Of a stretch of DNA of 38,406 nt, positions 8,101 to 15,040 are shown piece by piece. How positions within the stretch are numbered: the first letter of the stretch is position 1; every line of letters starts with the position of its first letter. The position numbers and the translations under genes were made by a program. The notes under the pieces were generated by a model, which was given only the letters and a program-made list of their open reading frames with translations, was not told the DNA's origin and did no database searches. The stretch is taken from the NCBI RefSeq assembly GCF_003437535.1, contig NZ_QSQT01000030.1:1-38406 (forward strand). The letters run 5' to 3'. Source of the stretch: Phocaeicola plebeius (GTDB lineage: Bacteria > Bacteroidota > Bacteroidia > Bacteroidales > Bacteroidaceae).

Positions 8101-8351
8101 AACCCTCTACCCAGATCATCGTCATTCAATTCTTTTTTTATATCCTTAAGTACCTGCAGATACTCTCCTTCATGTGAAGGATTAAGTTTCTTGAACTGCT
8201 CTTCAAACACAGGCAATAGGATATTTGTGTCACCATCATATACGGTGCCACTCATGTCTTCGTATATCTTGCCGAAATACGTATATCCTAATCGGGTTAG
8301 ATGTACCATTGCCGGCATCTGTACCCTCGTTGCTTCCGAATACTGTTTCAT
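5115..8351 (-). CDS. hsdR: Type I restriction endonuclease motor/nuclease subunit HsdR
   Basis: This subunit translocates DNA with ATP hydrolysis and cuts unmodified DNA as part of the R-M-S complex. The 1078 residues have the full domain order. The N-terminal PD-(D/E)XK nuclease has D125 in FRPDITLFINGLPLCFIEVK and E139/K141 in the EVKK motif. The superfamily 2 helicase has Walker A TQGSGKT at about 336-342 and the DEAH box at about 448-451 (FILDEAHRG), then motif V/VI regions TGFDAPRLKRLYFGR and LLQAITRVNRP. A helical C-terminal domain follows, rich in charged coiled coil. It sits 9 bases after the GIY-YIG gene and 11 before hsdM. No disruption was seen. Confidence 0.95.
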   Translation of the reverse strand: MKQYSEATRVQMPAMVHLTRLGYTYFGKIYEDMSGTVYDGDTNILLPVFEEQFKKLNPSHEGEYLQVLKDIKKELNDDDLGRGFYQRLKNVSPVKLIDFEDIGNNTFHFTAEFTCKNGQDEFRPDITLFINGLPLCFIEVKKPNNHGGMVAESNRMNKERFPNKKFRRFINITQLMIFSNNMEYDAMGGIVPIQGAFYCTGARSYSPFNCFREENIGSQKIAPYHRDYPYKEIDKEEEKRILSDYNCQVIHTSPEYQTNLDINTPTNRILTSMCSPERLLYIIRYGIAYVKMEREVDGKIESTDQKHIMRYQQLFASLAIKKKLSEGMRSGVVWHTQGSGKTALSFYLTYILNDYFAKQNKVAKLYFIVDRLDLLEQASQEFEARGLVVSTANSRAELMEHFRSNQAQHGASGQAEITVVNIQRFSEDKEKVRFNDYSTNLQRIFILDEAHRGYKPGGCFLANLFEADPDAIKIALTGTPLLKEERASCRVFGNGEYFHTYYYDKSIADGYTLKIIREDIETSYNEKLSDVYDKLDTLVQKKDIKKADIIEHPNYVKELASYIMYDLKKFRKIQGDDTLGGMVICETSEQAKRLYEIFQEEWERHQPKAQVFRMADGTLLAAEPVLTYHSKYRPLKAGIILHDTDDKETRKQIVKEFKKNMSIDVLIVFNMLLTGFDAPRLKRLYFGRKLKDHNLLQAITRVNRPYKDMRYGYVIDFADIKKNFEETNEAYLKELNRFNDVEEIGEGNVTDTFTQVIEDKEEIINQMKQVRQTLFNYSYDNAEEFSNEISTEEDKSVLLELKQALVAAKNMANLVRTFGDEDMKEKFTKIEITKLPQLLSEVQHRIDIINQKEAFSGEDETKRMINEAMMDIEFNFSKIGQEEMKVIGGGAELKEKWNKTISSFTQNIDQDDPEYITLREAFMERFKEHGFVVETIAKFNEETKALDEIIKRLQDLQKRNTVLMKKYKGDEKFVRIHKRIREENKEREKKGLKPIFTQHDEDLVSILSTIKNDLDAKVYDRNDILKKDAYFNRTVMALINGCLYQYPEIKPEMEDYKFIQSRISQQYINQYNATYGRA

Positions 8352-8360
8352 AATTCTTTC

Positions 8361-8804
8361 TTATTCTTTAATACATCTGAAAGACCTGGCACCATTGGCT
8401 ACTGGTATGGAACCATATCTGTCATAGAATGATTCTATTATACTTGATTCTAAGGTTTTAGATTCCTGATACTCTCGACACGTATAATAGTAAACCTTGG
8501 CTCCATGGTAGCGCATATAGTTATATCTGTCCAAATGCCAGCATTCATTAAATCTGTCATTTATGGCATTTATCAGATTTCTTTGATGTTCTTTAAGCCT
8601 TCTCTGTATATTGTCCTTTTTTCCTATATAGATTACTTTAGATTGTCCCATAGGATATATAAACTTTGTCTTAAAGGATACTATTATATAGACACTTGGT
8701 TTTGACGGTATATCATACAAATCGTCTTCCTCCAGATTGTCAATCTGTTTATCATAACCATAAACAGGTCTGAAATCCTTTATAAACATCAGCTCTCTTT
8801 TCAT
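8361..8804 (-). CDS. GIY-YIG nuclease-fold protein in the RM operon
   Basis: The 147-residue protein has a compact GIY-YIG core: VYII at 38-41, YIG at 59-61 (VIYIGKKDN), then the catalytic-type Arg in the helix QRRLKEHQ (R68/R69), and a Glu in LESSIIESFYDRYGSIPVAN (E119 or E124) with the final Asn. These positions match the family, which cuts DNA with single-domain nucleases. The first strand reads VYI rather than GIY, a common variant. It lies directly before hsdR (9-base gap) and after the XRE regulator, suggesting it belongs to the defence operon as an accessory nuclease. Its target is unknown. Confidence 0.72.
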   Translation of the reverse strand: MKRELMFIKDFRPVYGYDKQIDNLEEDDLYDIPSKPSVYIIVSFKTKFIYPMGQSKVIYIGKKDNIQRRLKEHQRNLINAINDRFNECWHLDRYNYMRYHGAKVYYYTCREYQESKTLESSIIESFYDRYGSIPVANGARSFRCIKE

Positions 8805-8870
8805 TGCTTTGTTGATATTAACCCACTAATAATGCTGCACTGACAGTCTGCAATTATACAATTCCATATT

Positions 8871-9068
8871 TCAGTTCAGTACTATCAGTTCTTCTAATTT
8901 AACTTCAAGCAATTCCGATATTCTCTTTAGAGTCTGCAAATTAGGCTGTGTCTTGTTTGTACACCATTTAGACACTGTTGTAGGATTGACCTCCAACTGT
9001 TCTGCGAGCCATTTACTGGTTCTTTTTTTCTTTACCAACACTATTTTAAGTTGATTCAATTCTTCCAT
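8871..9068 (-). CDS. Small XRE-family helix-turn-helix regulator, probable controller of the RM operon
   Basis: The 65-residue protein is almost entirely one HTH_XRE domain. WLAEQLEVNPTTVSKWCTNK (about 20-39) supplies the two recognition helices, followed by LQTLKRISELLEVKLEELI. It resembles Cro/C-protein regulators and is small enough to act only as a dimeric DNA binder. It is the first gene after the TAnnTTTG promoter at 9094-9101 and is followed 66 bases later by the GIY-YIG gene. I infer that it autoregulates the operon, as controller proteins do in several RM systems, but no operator could be assigned. Confidence 0.85.
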   Translation of the reverse strand: MEELNQLKIVLVKKKRTSKWLAEQLEVNPTTVSKWCTNKTQPNLQTLKRISELLEVKLEELIVLN

Positions 9069-9093
9069 TTATCTACAAAATTAGCTTGATGCA

Positions 9094-9101
9094 CAAAGAT
9101 A
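9094..9101 (-). promoter_or_regulatory. Bacteroidetes-type promoter (-7 element) of the defence operon
   Basis: The minus strand reads TATCTTTG, matching the Bacteroidetes -7 consensus TAnnTTTG. It lies 25 bases upstream of the XRE start codon, giving a short leader. The -33 element is not clearly recognisable. Confidence 0.6.
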
Positions 9102-9164
9102 ATGATTTATAGACTAATTTCATGACTATTGAGCTATTTCGCCTACTTTTTATTTTTATATGCT

Positions 9165-9452
9165 TTACTCTACCTTCCTAAACTCCAAGTATCTCCTCCT
9201 GAACCTTTCATAAACCAGGGTATAATACTCCGACAGATACTGTATCATCGCATCCATAAAGTCCTCTAAAGATACGGTACTCAGCTTATAGGCATACTCC
9301 GGTTTCAGGTATTCTGTTACCGACTTAATTTCCTTTTCGGTTGACGGATGCTCCTTCGGTGAAAGCACCACTGAATACGAGTCCTTCAGCCCTTCGACCA
9401 TCCTGTACCGCTCTGTAAGCAAAAGGTTTCTGTAAATCTGCGTAAGTTTACT
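9165..9452 (-). pseudogene. Remnant of a restriction-endonuclease-like protein (possibly PGN_0703 family)
   Basis: An open frame of about 95 codons follows an in-frame TAA at 9453-9455 and has no ATG at its beginning. The apparent start is a TTG at 9422-9420 inside continuous homologous-looking sequence (KLTQIYRNLLLTERY). It continues with SYSVVLSPKEHPS, a conserved-looking SVTEYLKPEYAYKLSTVSLE block and a basic aromatic C-terminus. The pattern of a hydrophobic strand followed by 'LSPKEHPSTEKEI' recalls the C-terminal part of PGN_0703-type putative restriction enzymes. That assignment is from memory and is weak. I read it as the surviving 3' end of a larger gene at the edge of the island. Confidence 0.4.
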
Positions 9453-9622
9453 TTACTTGACTAAAAGAAGGAAGTGATTTTTCTTCGTAGAAAGAGAGTT
9501 TAGTGATAGAGAATTATTCAAACTAATAGAAAAACAGTCTAAAATATGTATTTCTGCTTGTTTTCTTAACTATTATGCTATCTATTTAGAATATTCTTCT
9601 ATTAGGTTAGGAAGCGAATCTG

Positions 9623-9630
9623 TACTTTTG
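9623..9630 (+). promoter_or_regulatory. Bacteroidetes-type promoter (-7 element) of the GH43 gene
   Basis: TACTTTTG matches TAnnTTTG. It lies 72 bases before ATG 9703, so the gene would have a leader of roughly 65 bases. No convincing -33 TTTG was seen. Confidence 0.6.
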
Positions 9631-9702
9631 TTATACTTAATGGAGAAATAAAACTATTAATAGGAAAAATCAAAAAACAGATTTGTATAAATTAAGAGTA
9701 GT

Positions 9703-11241
9703 ATGAGAAAATTTAAAGTATTAGCAGTTTTGACATTGCTTGTAATTACAGAAAGCTTTGGAAACAAATGCTTCACACAAACAAATGAGAATTACAATCC
9801 AGTTATTAAGCATATGTACACTTGCGACCCTTCTACTATTGTAGATAATGGGACGTTCTATTTGGTAACCGGAGTGGAGAAAACAGATACTCCTTATAAT
9901 TGGCCGTTCAGAATTAATAGTTGGCACATATTCTCGTCAACAGACATGAAGACTTTTAAGGATCATGGGCCGATTCTTGATGCAAGTGCATTCAAGTGGA
10001 TGACCAATAAGAGTGAGTGTTGGGCATCGCAGATCGTGAAAAAAGACGGAAAGTATTATTGGTATGTATGCGACTGGGGAAATATCGGTGTTGCCGTGTC
10101 AGACAATATTCTTGGACCGTATCACGATGCTATCGGAAAACCGCTGATTAGCAGTAAAGACACTCAATTTAAAGGATATATTGACCCAACTGTGTATATT
10201 GATGAAGATGGTTCTTCATATATATACTGGGGTGGTATGGGAAATCTGTTTGGCTGTAAACTGAAAGATAATATGATTGAACTGGACGAAGGAAGAATCC
10301 AAGTAACAAATCTGAAAAATTATGAAGAAGCTCCTTGGCTGTTTAAGAAAGATGGGCTTTATTATTTGGCTTATTCTACTTCGAATGGTTATCGGAAAGG
10401 TCCTATTCGTTATGCAACTTCAGCTTCGCCACTAGGACCTTGGCAGGATAGAGACGATATCTTAGGGGTTGCTTATAACAGCTTTACTAATCATGAGGCT
10501 ATTGTAGAATACAAGGACAAATGGTATATGGTCTATCATAATGGAGCTTTACCTGGAGGTGGTGACTATAACAGAAGCGTATGCATCGATCGTTTGTTCT
10601 TCAACGAAGACGGAACAATTCAGTTTGTGGAACAAACCACTTGTGGACCAGAAGGAAAGAATGCATATAACAACTGGGGACCTCATGCTTATGCTGGAGT
10701 GGATGCTACTTGTCTTATTACAACAGGGGTTACTCTGAACAGCCGGATTGTGGACGACGGCCGTATGATAGAAGATATGTGGTGGAAATGGGAAGTGGTA
10801 GAAGGTCCCGGAGAAATAAAGGTAGACATGAATTCAGTGAAGAATCACAAAATCAATTTTACAAAGGCCGGAAATTACAAAATCAAACTGACCGTTTCGG
10901 ATGGATATGCCACTAATTCAGACGATGTGAACGTCAAAGTATACGATATCCCGCAAAATGTAGTGGCTGAGAGCGATAGTTTTCCTGCTGAAATGTCTGT
11001 AAAGAAGAAAGGAGTGTATGCTATTCATCTTTATTATAATACTGGTTATAATTTAAAGACTGAATTAATTGTCAATAATAAGTCTTATCCTATTATGTTG
11101 GAAAAGACACAATTTGGCTACGATCCTTCCTGTGCCATCTATACCTACAATGTGGAACTGAAGAAAGATATCAATACTATACGTTTGAAAACTGAATCTA
11201 AAGATATTATTTCAAAGATTCAGATTAGCAAGTTGGATTAA
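9703..11241 (+). CDS. Secreted glycoside hydrolase family 43 enzyme with PKD-like and C-terminal beta domains
   Basis: The likely substrate is an arabinose- or xylose-containing plant glycan (arabinofuranosidase or xylosidase type). The 512 residues begin with a signal peptide (about 1-25, MRKFKVLAVLTLLVITESFG, no lipobox). The five-bladed GH43 propeller spans about 33-320. Its three acidic residues are D42 in TCDPSTIVDNGTFYLVTG, D161 in GYIDPTVYIDEDG and E209 in NYEEAPWLFKKDG, the base, pKa modulator and acid of the family. A PKD-like segment follows (about 330-415, WKWEVVEGPGEI, then KLTVSDGYATN), and then a carbohydrate-binding-like beta domain (about 420-512). It stands alone with its own promoter and terminator, with no SusC/SusD pair nearby, so it may be an orphan recruited to another glycan system. 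The exact subfamily cannot be set by eye. Confidence 0.9.
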   Translation: MRKFKVLAVLTLLVITESFGNKCFTQTNENYNPVIKHMYTCDPSTIVDNGTFYLVTGVEKTDTPYNWPFRINSWHIFSSTDMKTFKDHGPILDASAFKWMTNKSECWASQIVKKDGKYYWYVCDWGNIGVAVSDNILGPYHDAIGKPLISSKDTQFKGYIDPTVYIDEDGSSYIYWGGMGNLFGCKLKDNMIELDEGRIQVTNLKNYEEAPWLFKKDGLYYLAYSTSNGYRKGPIRYATSASPLGPWQDRDDILGVAYNSFTNHEAIVEYKDKWYMVYHNGALPGGGDYNRSVCIDRLFFNEDGTIQFVEQTTCGPEGKNAYNNWGPHAYAGVDATCLITTGVTLNSRIVDDGRMIEDMWWKWEVVEGPGEIKVDMNSVKNHKINFTKAGNYKIKLTVSDGYATNSDDVNVKVYDIPQNVVAESDSFPAEMSVKKKGVYAIHLYYNTGYNLKTELIVNNKSYPIMLEKTQFGYDPSCAIYTYNVELKKDINTIRLKTESKDIISKIQISKLD

Positions 11242-11388
11242 AGTTTTGTTTTATTTTTAATTTTATCCATTGATATAAGATAAAAATATTAGATTTGAAT
11301 ATTTAGGGTAAAAAACTATTATAAGATTTTTGAAGAGGTATCTGAAGTTTTGAAGTGTCTCTAAAAAGTTGAACATGCTAAATACTAT

Positions 11389-11437
11389 CCCGTAATAGAA
11401 AGAGTTCGGTATTGTACCGAGCTCTTTCTATTACGGG
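11389..11437. terminator. Strong intrinsic terminator after the GH43 gene
   Basis: A perfect 16-bp stem (CCCGTAATAGAAAGAG at 11389-11404 with 11422-11437) continues inward through one G-T pair to six more pairs (TCGGTA/TACCGA) around a TTG loop. That makes a stem of 23 pairs with one wobble. CTTTAAATCTTTT follows on the plus strand. It lies about 150 bases past the GH43 stop. Confidence 0.85.
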
Positions 11438-12015
11438 CTTTAAATCTTTTACTGTTATAGAATTTTCCACACCTAACAAAATGTCAAATCACACTCTTCC
11501 ACATCAGAATTCTGTAATTTAGCAACCCTGAATCCCGTTATCTCATTTTTTACAACAAGATGCCGACTTACAATTTCCAAAGAACACAAAATCAACCAAA
11601 ATACAAACATTATCACACAGAACAATAAATTACACAACACAAAGTCACAAAATCAAGATATACACAAAACAAAAAGAAACTTTCATTTTATCCATAATTT
11701 ATCTCATTCCAGCAGCGAAAGTCCTCAAAAGTCTTCACTCTCCCTCCCTGCTCAGAACACCCAAAAACACCTTTCCAAAAACGCAAGTACATTTGAACTC
11801 AAACGCACTTGCGTTTTCCTCCAAACGTAAAAGAGTTTTCCATAAAACTCTTTGGGGTTTTCTTCCAAACACCTCGGCATTTTCGCCCGAAATCTCGCTT
11901 TTCACACAGATTTTCTCGTGTTTGATTACCTAAATTCGCCCAAACATTCATTTTTACACAAAAGTCACCCCTTCCAGAAGGCTTCTGAAAGGGGTAGCAA
12001 AATCTACGGCAAGAA
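11438..12015. other. Gene-free, G-poor intergenic stretch with hairpins
   Basis: No credible gene is seen on either strand. From about 11460 to 11700 the plus strand is built mainly of A, C and T with few G. From 11760 there are compact hairpins: AAACGC-ACTT-GCGTTT at 11801-11816, which can compete with ACGCAAGT at 11781-11788 for the same arm; a 10-bp perfect stem with CCAT loop at 11830-11853; and a CCCCTTTCAG/CTGGAAGGGG stem on the minus strand at 11968-11994, with a G-U pair. The last two could end transcripts. The C-over-G bias would suit a noncoding transcript, but no promoter was found. Confidence 0.5.
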
Positions 12016-12061
12016 AAAAGCGAAATTCAGCTATTCAAAAAGAAAGCAGAATTCCGCTTTT
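12016..12061 (-). terminator. Probable terminator of the ravA/viaA-like unit
   Basis: AAAAGCGAAATTC at 12016-12028 pairs with GAATTCCGCTTTT at 12049-12061, 12 of 13 positions, around a 20-base loop. On the minus strand the stem runs into TTTTTTCTTG, a U-tract. It is about 55 bases beyond the viaA-like stop. Confidence 0.6.
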
Positions 12062-12114
12062 CAAATCTTTTACTCAACAATATTTGCAAAATAAAAGCAA
12101 GATGATTTTTCAAA

Positions 12115-13485
12115 CTAATACATATCCCAGTACTTTTCGCACTCATGAAGGTAGTCCGTTTCCGGATGAGAACCGAACACCAACGCATAGAAGGAAGTAC
12201 CTCGCAAACGGGCACGGTGAATGTCGGCCAGCAACGCGTCATCGGGAGGGGGCATCTCGAAATCGGAAATCATCACCACGTCGGCACGTTGCCAGCCGTG
12301 GGTGCGCAGCATCATCAGGGCTTCGGAAAAAGCCGGACGCGCATCGGTTCCTCCATCGAAACGACGTTGCAGGAAGTCCACCAGCATCGGGAAATCGGTT
12401 TTCAGATCACGAATCAGCAAGGTTTGTATATCCTCCGAAAAATTGATGACATAACATTTCCGCGAAGTGGCCTCCGTCAGACGGGCAATGGCCAGCACGG
12501 CCGATTTGGCCAGGCGTTCGCGGCCTTCGCGCATGGAGCCGGAGGTATCTATACATATAATATAAGGCCCTTGCGAACTGACTTTCTTTTTCTCCGGTGA
12601 GGGAGCGGAGGTATCTTCATGCGAAAAGGAATCAAACTGCTGCAGGCGTTTCTCCACATAACGTTGCATGAAGAAGGGATGTAGCACCTCATCCGTGAGG
12701 TAACAGTACTCCACGGGCAACAGACTGTTAAGGTCATCGCCCAAGGTCACACCTTCTACATCGCTCTGGGTGGCATGACGAATCAGACTGTCGGCCTGAA
12801 GTCCAGACAAGGAATCGAAACATTCTTTCCGTCCGCCCACGTTCTTTCCCAAGCAGCGCACCAGCTCGCGTATCTGGCGATTCTGCTCCATGGCTTTTTC
12901 GTAGGGGATTACTTTCTGATAGAGTTCCGGATGGTTCCGCAACAGCCATTTCACGCGCGAGCCCCGAAGATTGCCTTCCGTTTTCAGGCCGAACGATTTA
13001 TCTAAAATCTGAAATCCTTCACACAGGCGGAAGAGGTGCTGGTACTGGTAGTCATATTCCTTGACCGTGAGCAGATGGTGCCACTTGTCGAGAAAGAGTT
13101 CCTGCAAGGCTACCCGTTCTTCACTCCGTTCGGGAAGACGGGACAGGCGACCGATGTAATAGGATACGTCGAGTTCGACTAGGGTATAGCGCTTGCGGAA
13201 GGCTGTTTCCATTCGTTGCAGGAATATCAGGAAATCGGTCGGCTGCAGGGTTTCATGCTCGTAAAAGACTTCCCATTCGGGGGTGTAGCGGGAATAGAAT
13301 TCCTGCAAGGAAGGGGCTGTCTGGCGATAATAATCCCAGATGCACTCTTCCAGTTCGCTTTCCAGCACGGTATGGTGCTGAAGGTATTCTTCCATCCGCG
13401 CCCGGCTTCGCTCACGAAGTTGCTCCAAATAGGCTGTTTTCAGGTCTTTCAGACGGATATTCCTCGTTCTCTTTCCGGTATGCAT
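12115..13485 (-). CDS. VWA-domain protein, ViaA-like partner of the MoxR ATPase
   Basis: The 456 residues have a helical N-terminal part (about 1-290) and a von Willebrand A domain (about 305-450). The metal-binding MIDAS site is complete: DTSGS at 313-317, T380 in DGGTDARPAF and D408 in MISDFEMP. In E. coli, ViaA works with the AAA+ ATPase RavA and has been linked to respiratory enzymes and aminoglycoside sensitivity; a similar chaperone-like role here is inference. The start ATG 13485 is preceded by GGAGGAAAT 7 bases upstream, inside the RavA-like gene, so the genes overlap by 74 bases. The overlap suggests coupled synthesis of the two partners. No signal peptide or membrane segment is visible. 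Confidence 0.85.
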   Translation of the reverse strand: MHTGKRTRNIRLKDLKTAYLEQLRERSRARMEEYLQHHTVLESELEECIWDYYRQTAPSLQEFYSRYTPEWEVFYEHETLQPTDFLIFLQRMETAFRKRYTLVELDVSYYIGRLSRLPERSEERVALQELFLDKWHHLLTVKEYDYQYQHLFRLCEGFQILDKSFGLKTEGNLRGSRVKWLLRNHPELYQKVIPYEKAMEQNRQIRELVRCLGKNVGGRKECFDSLSGLQADSLIRHATQSDVEGVTLGDDLNSLLPVEYCYLTDEVLHPFFMQRYVEKRLQQFDSFSHEDTSAPSPEKKKVSSQGPYIICIDTSGSMREGRERLAKSAVLAIARLTEATSRKCYVINFSEDIQTLLIRDLKTDFPMLVDFLQRRFDGGTDARPAFSEALMMLRTHGWQRADVVMISDFEMPPPDDALLADIHRARLRGTSFYALVFGSHPETDYLHECEKYWDMY

Positions 13486-15040
13486 GTTTCATTTCCTCCA
13501 ACTCGTTCCGATAGCGGAACAGGGCTTTCGACGGTTCGCCCAGTATCCGGCTCATGGCTTCTTTCTCTCTTTTCCCGACAAACAGGTGGTTTGCGCAGTA
13601 GTCGGCTTCTTCTTTCACCCAGTCGCCGCAATGGGCTTCTGCATGGCTGAGCCGTTGTTCCAGCTGGCTGAAGCGTGCGGGGATGTCTTCCTGCGCCTGT
13701 ACTTCCATGGCGGGCAGCGACGCACAGTCGGGAGTGCACAGCAAGGGGTATTCATAGTTGTTGATAAATACTGAACGACGGCCACGGCGCAAGGTATAGA
13801 CTTTCGATGGGGATACCTTGTTGCGCATGGAGGGGTCGTATTTCTTCAGTACATAGCAATCGGTCTTGTATTTGTCTTTATGCAGATAGAACTGTTTGCC
13901 GACGTCGTCCAACTGCTGGTAGTCGGATGCAAAAAGGAGCAGTCGTCCGGCCAGGCGTACGCGTTCCACCTGATAGTAGTATGTATCGACCAGTTGCAGT
14001 CCGGCATCGGCCCGTTCGCGCAAGGCTCCTGCCGAGTCGAGTTCTTTCTTCAAGGCCTGCAAATCGGTTTCAATGCCCGACAGGTTCAGCACGTAGCCAC
14101 GCACACTCTCGCCTACTGCCGTCAGTACGGCATCGCGTACCCAGTCTATCTGGCTGGTCTCATTCCACAGGCAGTGTACCATCAGCAGGCAGTCTGACAG
14201 GCGTACCTCGGTGTTTCCTTGCAAAAAGGCAGCGGCCCGCAGCAGGCGGACAACTTTCTTCCAGCGACGGTCGGACACGTAGAGTGCCACAGAGGAAGGT
14301 GAATCAGCATTCTCCAGCTGGCGGTTATAATCTTCCAGCTTGTCTTTAAGGGAATGGATGACTTCCAGCACGGAATAGTGCAGGCCGACGGATTTCATCT
14401 GTTCCTGCCACTGGCGGTATTCTTCGTCGCTCACTGCCAGACTTTCGTCCACTTCCGGCTCGCTTTCGTCGGCAGTGGAAATCATCCGGTCGAAATCGGA
14501 CAGGTCTTCAATGCCGCCCACCAGCTTACGCACCAGGAAGCGGTCGTACAGTGCTTCCAGTCCTTGTCCTGAAGCCGGAAGTTCGTTCGATGCGGCAATC
14601 AGTCCTTTCATGGGAACCCGTACCGAAAACTGTCCGTTGCGGAAGATTTTCTCATTGATGACGGTCAGAAGAGCATTCTGTATGGCGGGACCGGCTTTCC
14701 AAATTTCATCCAGGAAGACGACGGTGGCGGTGGGCAGATAGCCTTCTGTCATGCGTTCGTAGGTGTCTTCGTTTTTCAGCCGGGCGATGGATACGGGACC
14801 GAATATTTCGTCGGGGGTACTGAACCGCGACATGAGGTATTCGAAAGCTGTCCCTCCACGGAACATCAGTTTCAACCGGCGGGCTACCATACTCTTGGCC
14901 ACTCCCGGAGGGCCCAGCAGGAAAATGCTCTCTCCCGCCACAGCCGAAAGCAGCGCCAGGGCCATGACTTCTTCTTTGCCGTACACCCGCTCGTTCAGGG
15001 TGCCCAGCAGTTTAACGATACGGTTCTTTAACGTTTCCAT
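13412..15040 (-). CDS. MoxR-family AAA+ ATPase, RavA-like
   Basis: This is an ATP-driven remodelling or chaperone ATPase acting with the VWA protein that follows. The 542 residues have an AAA+ core (about 1-290): Walker A GPPGVAKS at 43-50, Walker B VVFLDEIWKA at 107-116, sensor-1 AASNE at 149-153 and arginine finger YDRF at 165-168. The FSTPDEIFGPVSI block between the Walker motifs is typical of RavA. The C-terminal 250 residues correspond to the LARA-like/helical region. The start ATG 15040 lies inside the end of the EamA gene (13-base overlap), and the 3' end contains the start of the VWA gene. GC content is visibly higher than in the defence island. Confidence 0.9.
   Translation of the reverse strand: METLKNRIVKLLGTLNERVYGKEEVMALALLSAVAGESIFLLGPPGVAKSMVARRLKLMFRGGTAFEYLMSRFSTPDEIFGPVSIARLKNEDTYERMTEGYLPTATVVFLDEIWKAGPAIQNALLTVINEKIFRNGQFSVRVPMKGLIAASNELPASGQGLEALYDRFLVRKLVGGIEDLSDFDRMISTADESEPEVDESLAVSDEEYRQWQEQMKSVGLHYSVLEVIHSLKDKLEDYNRQLENADSPSSVALYVSDRRWKKVVRLLRAAAFLQGNTEVRLSDCLLMVHCLWNETSQIDWVRDAVLTAVGESVRGYVLNLSGIETDLQALKKELDSAGALRERADAGLQLVDTYYYQVERVRLAGRLLLFASDYQQLDDVGKQFYLHKDKYKTDCYVLKKYDPSMRNKVSPSKVYTLRRGRRSVFINNYEYPLLCTPDCASLPAMEVQAQEDIPARFSQLEQRLSHAEAHCGDWVKEEADYCANHLFVGKREKEAMSRILGEPSKALFRYRNELEEMKHAYRKENEEYPSERPENSLFGATS

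Noticed and set aside
11852..12094. An 80-residue rightward frame in the intergenic region after GH43
   Set aside because: Its start lies in the arm of a perfect hairpin and its sequence is Lys/Ser/Phe-rich without motifs; it also runs through two further hairpins.
12145..12600. Long rightward frames opposite the VWA, MoxR and carboxylase genes
   Set aside because: They are antisense shadows in GC-richer coding DNA, with low-complexity His/Arg/Gln-rich translations and no family resemblance; the leftward genes have full motif sets.
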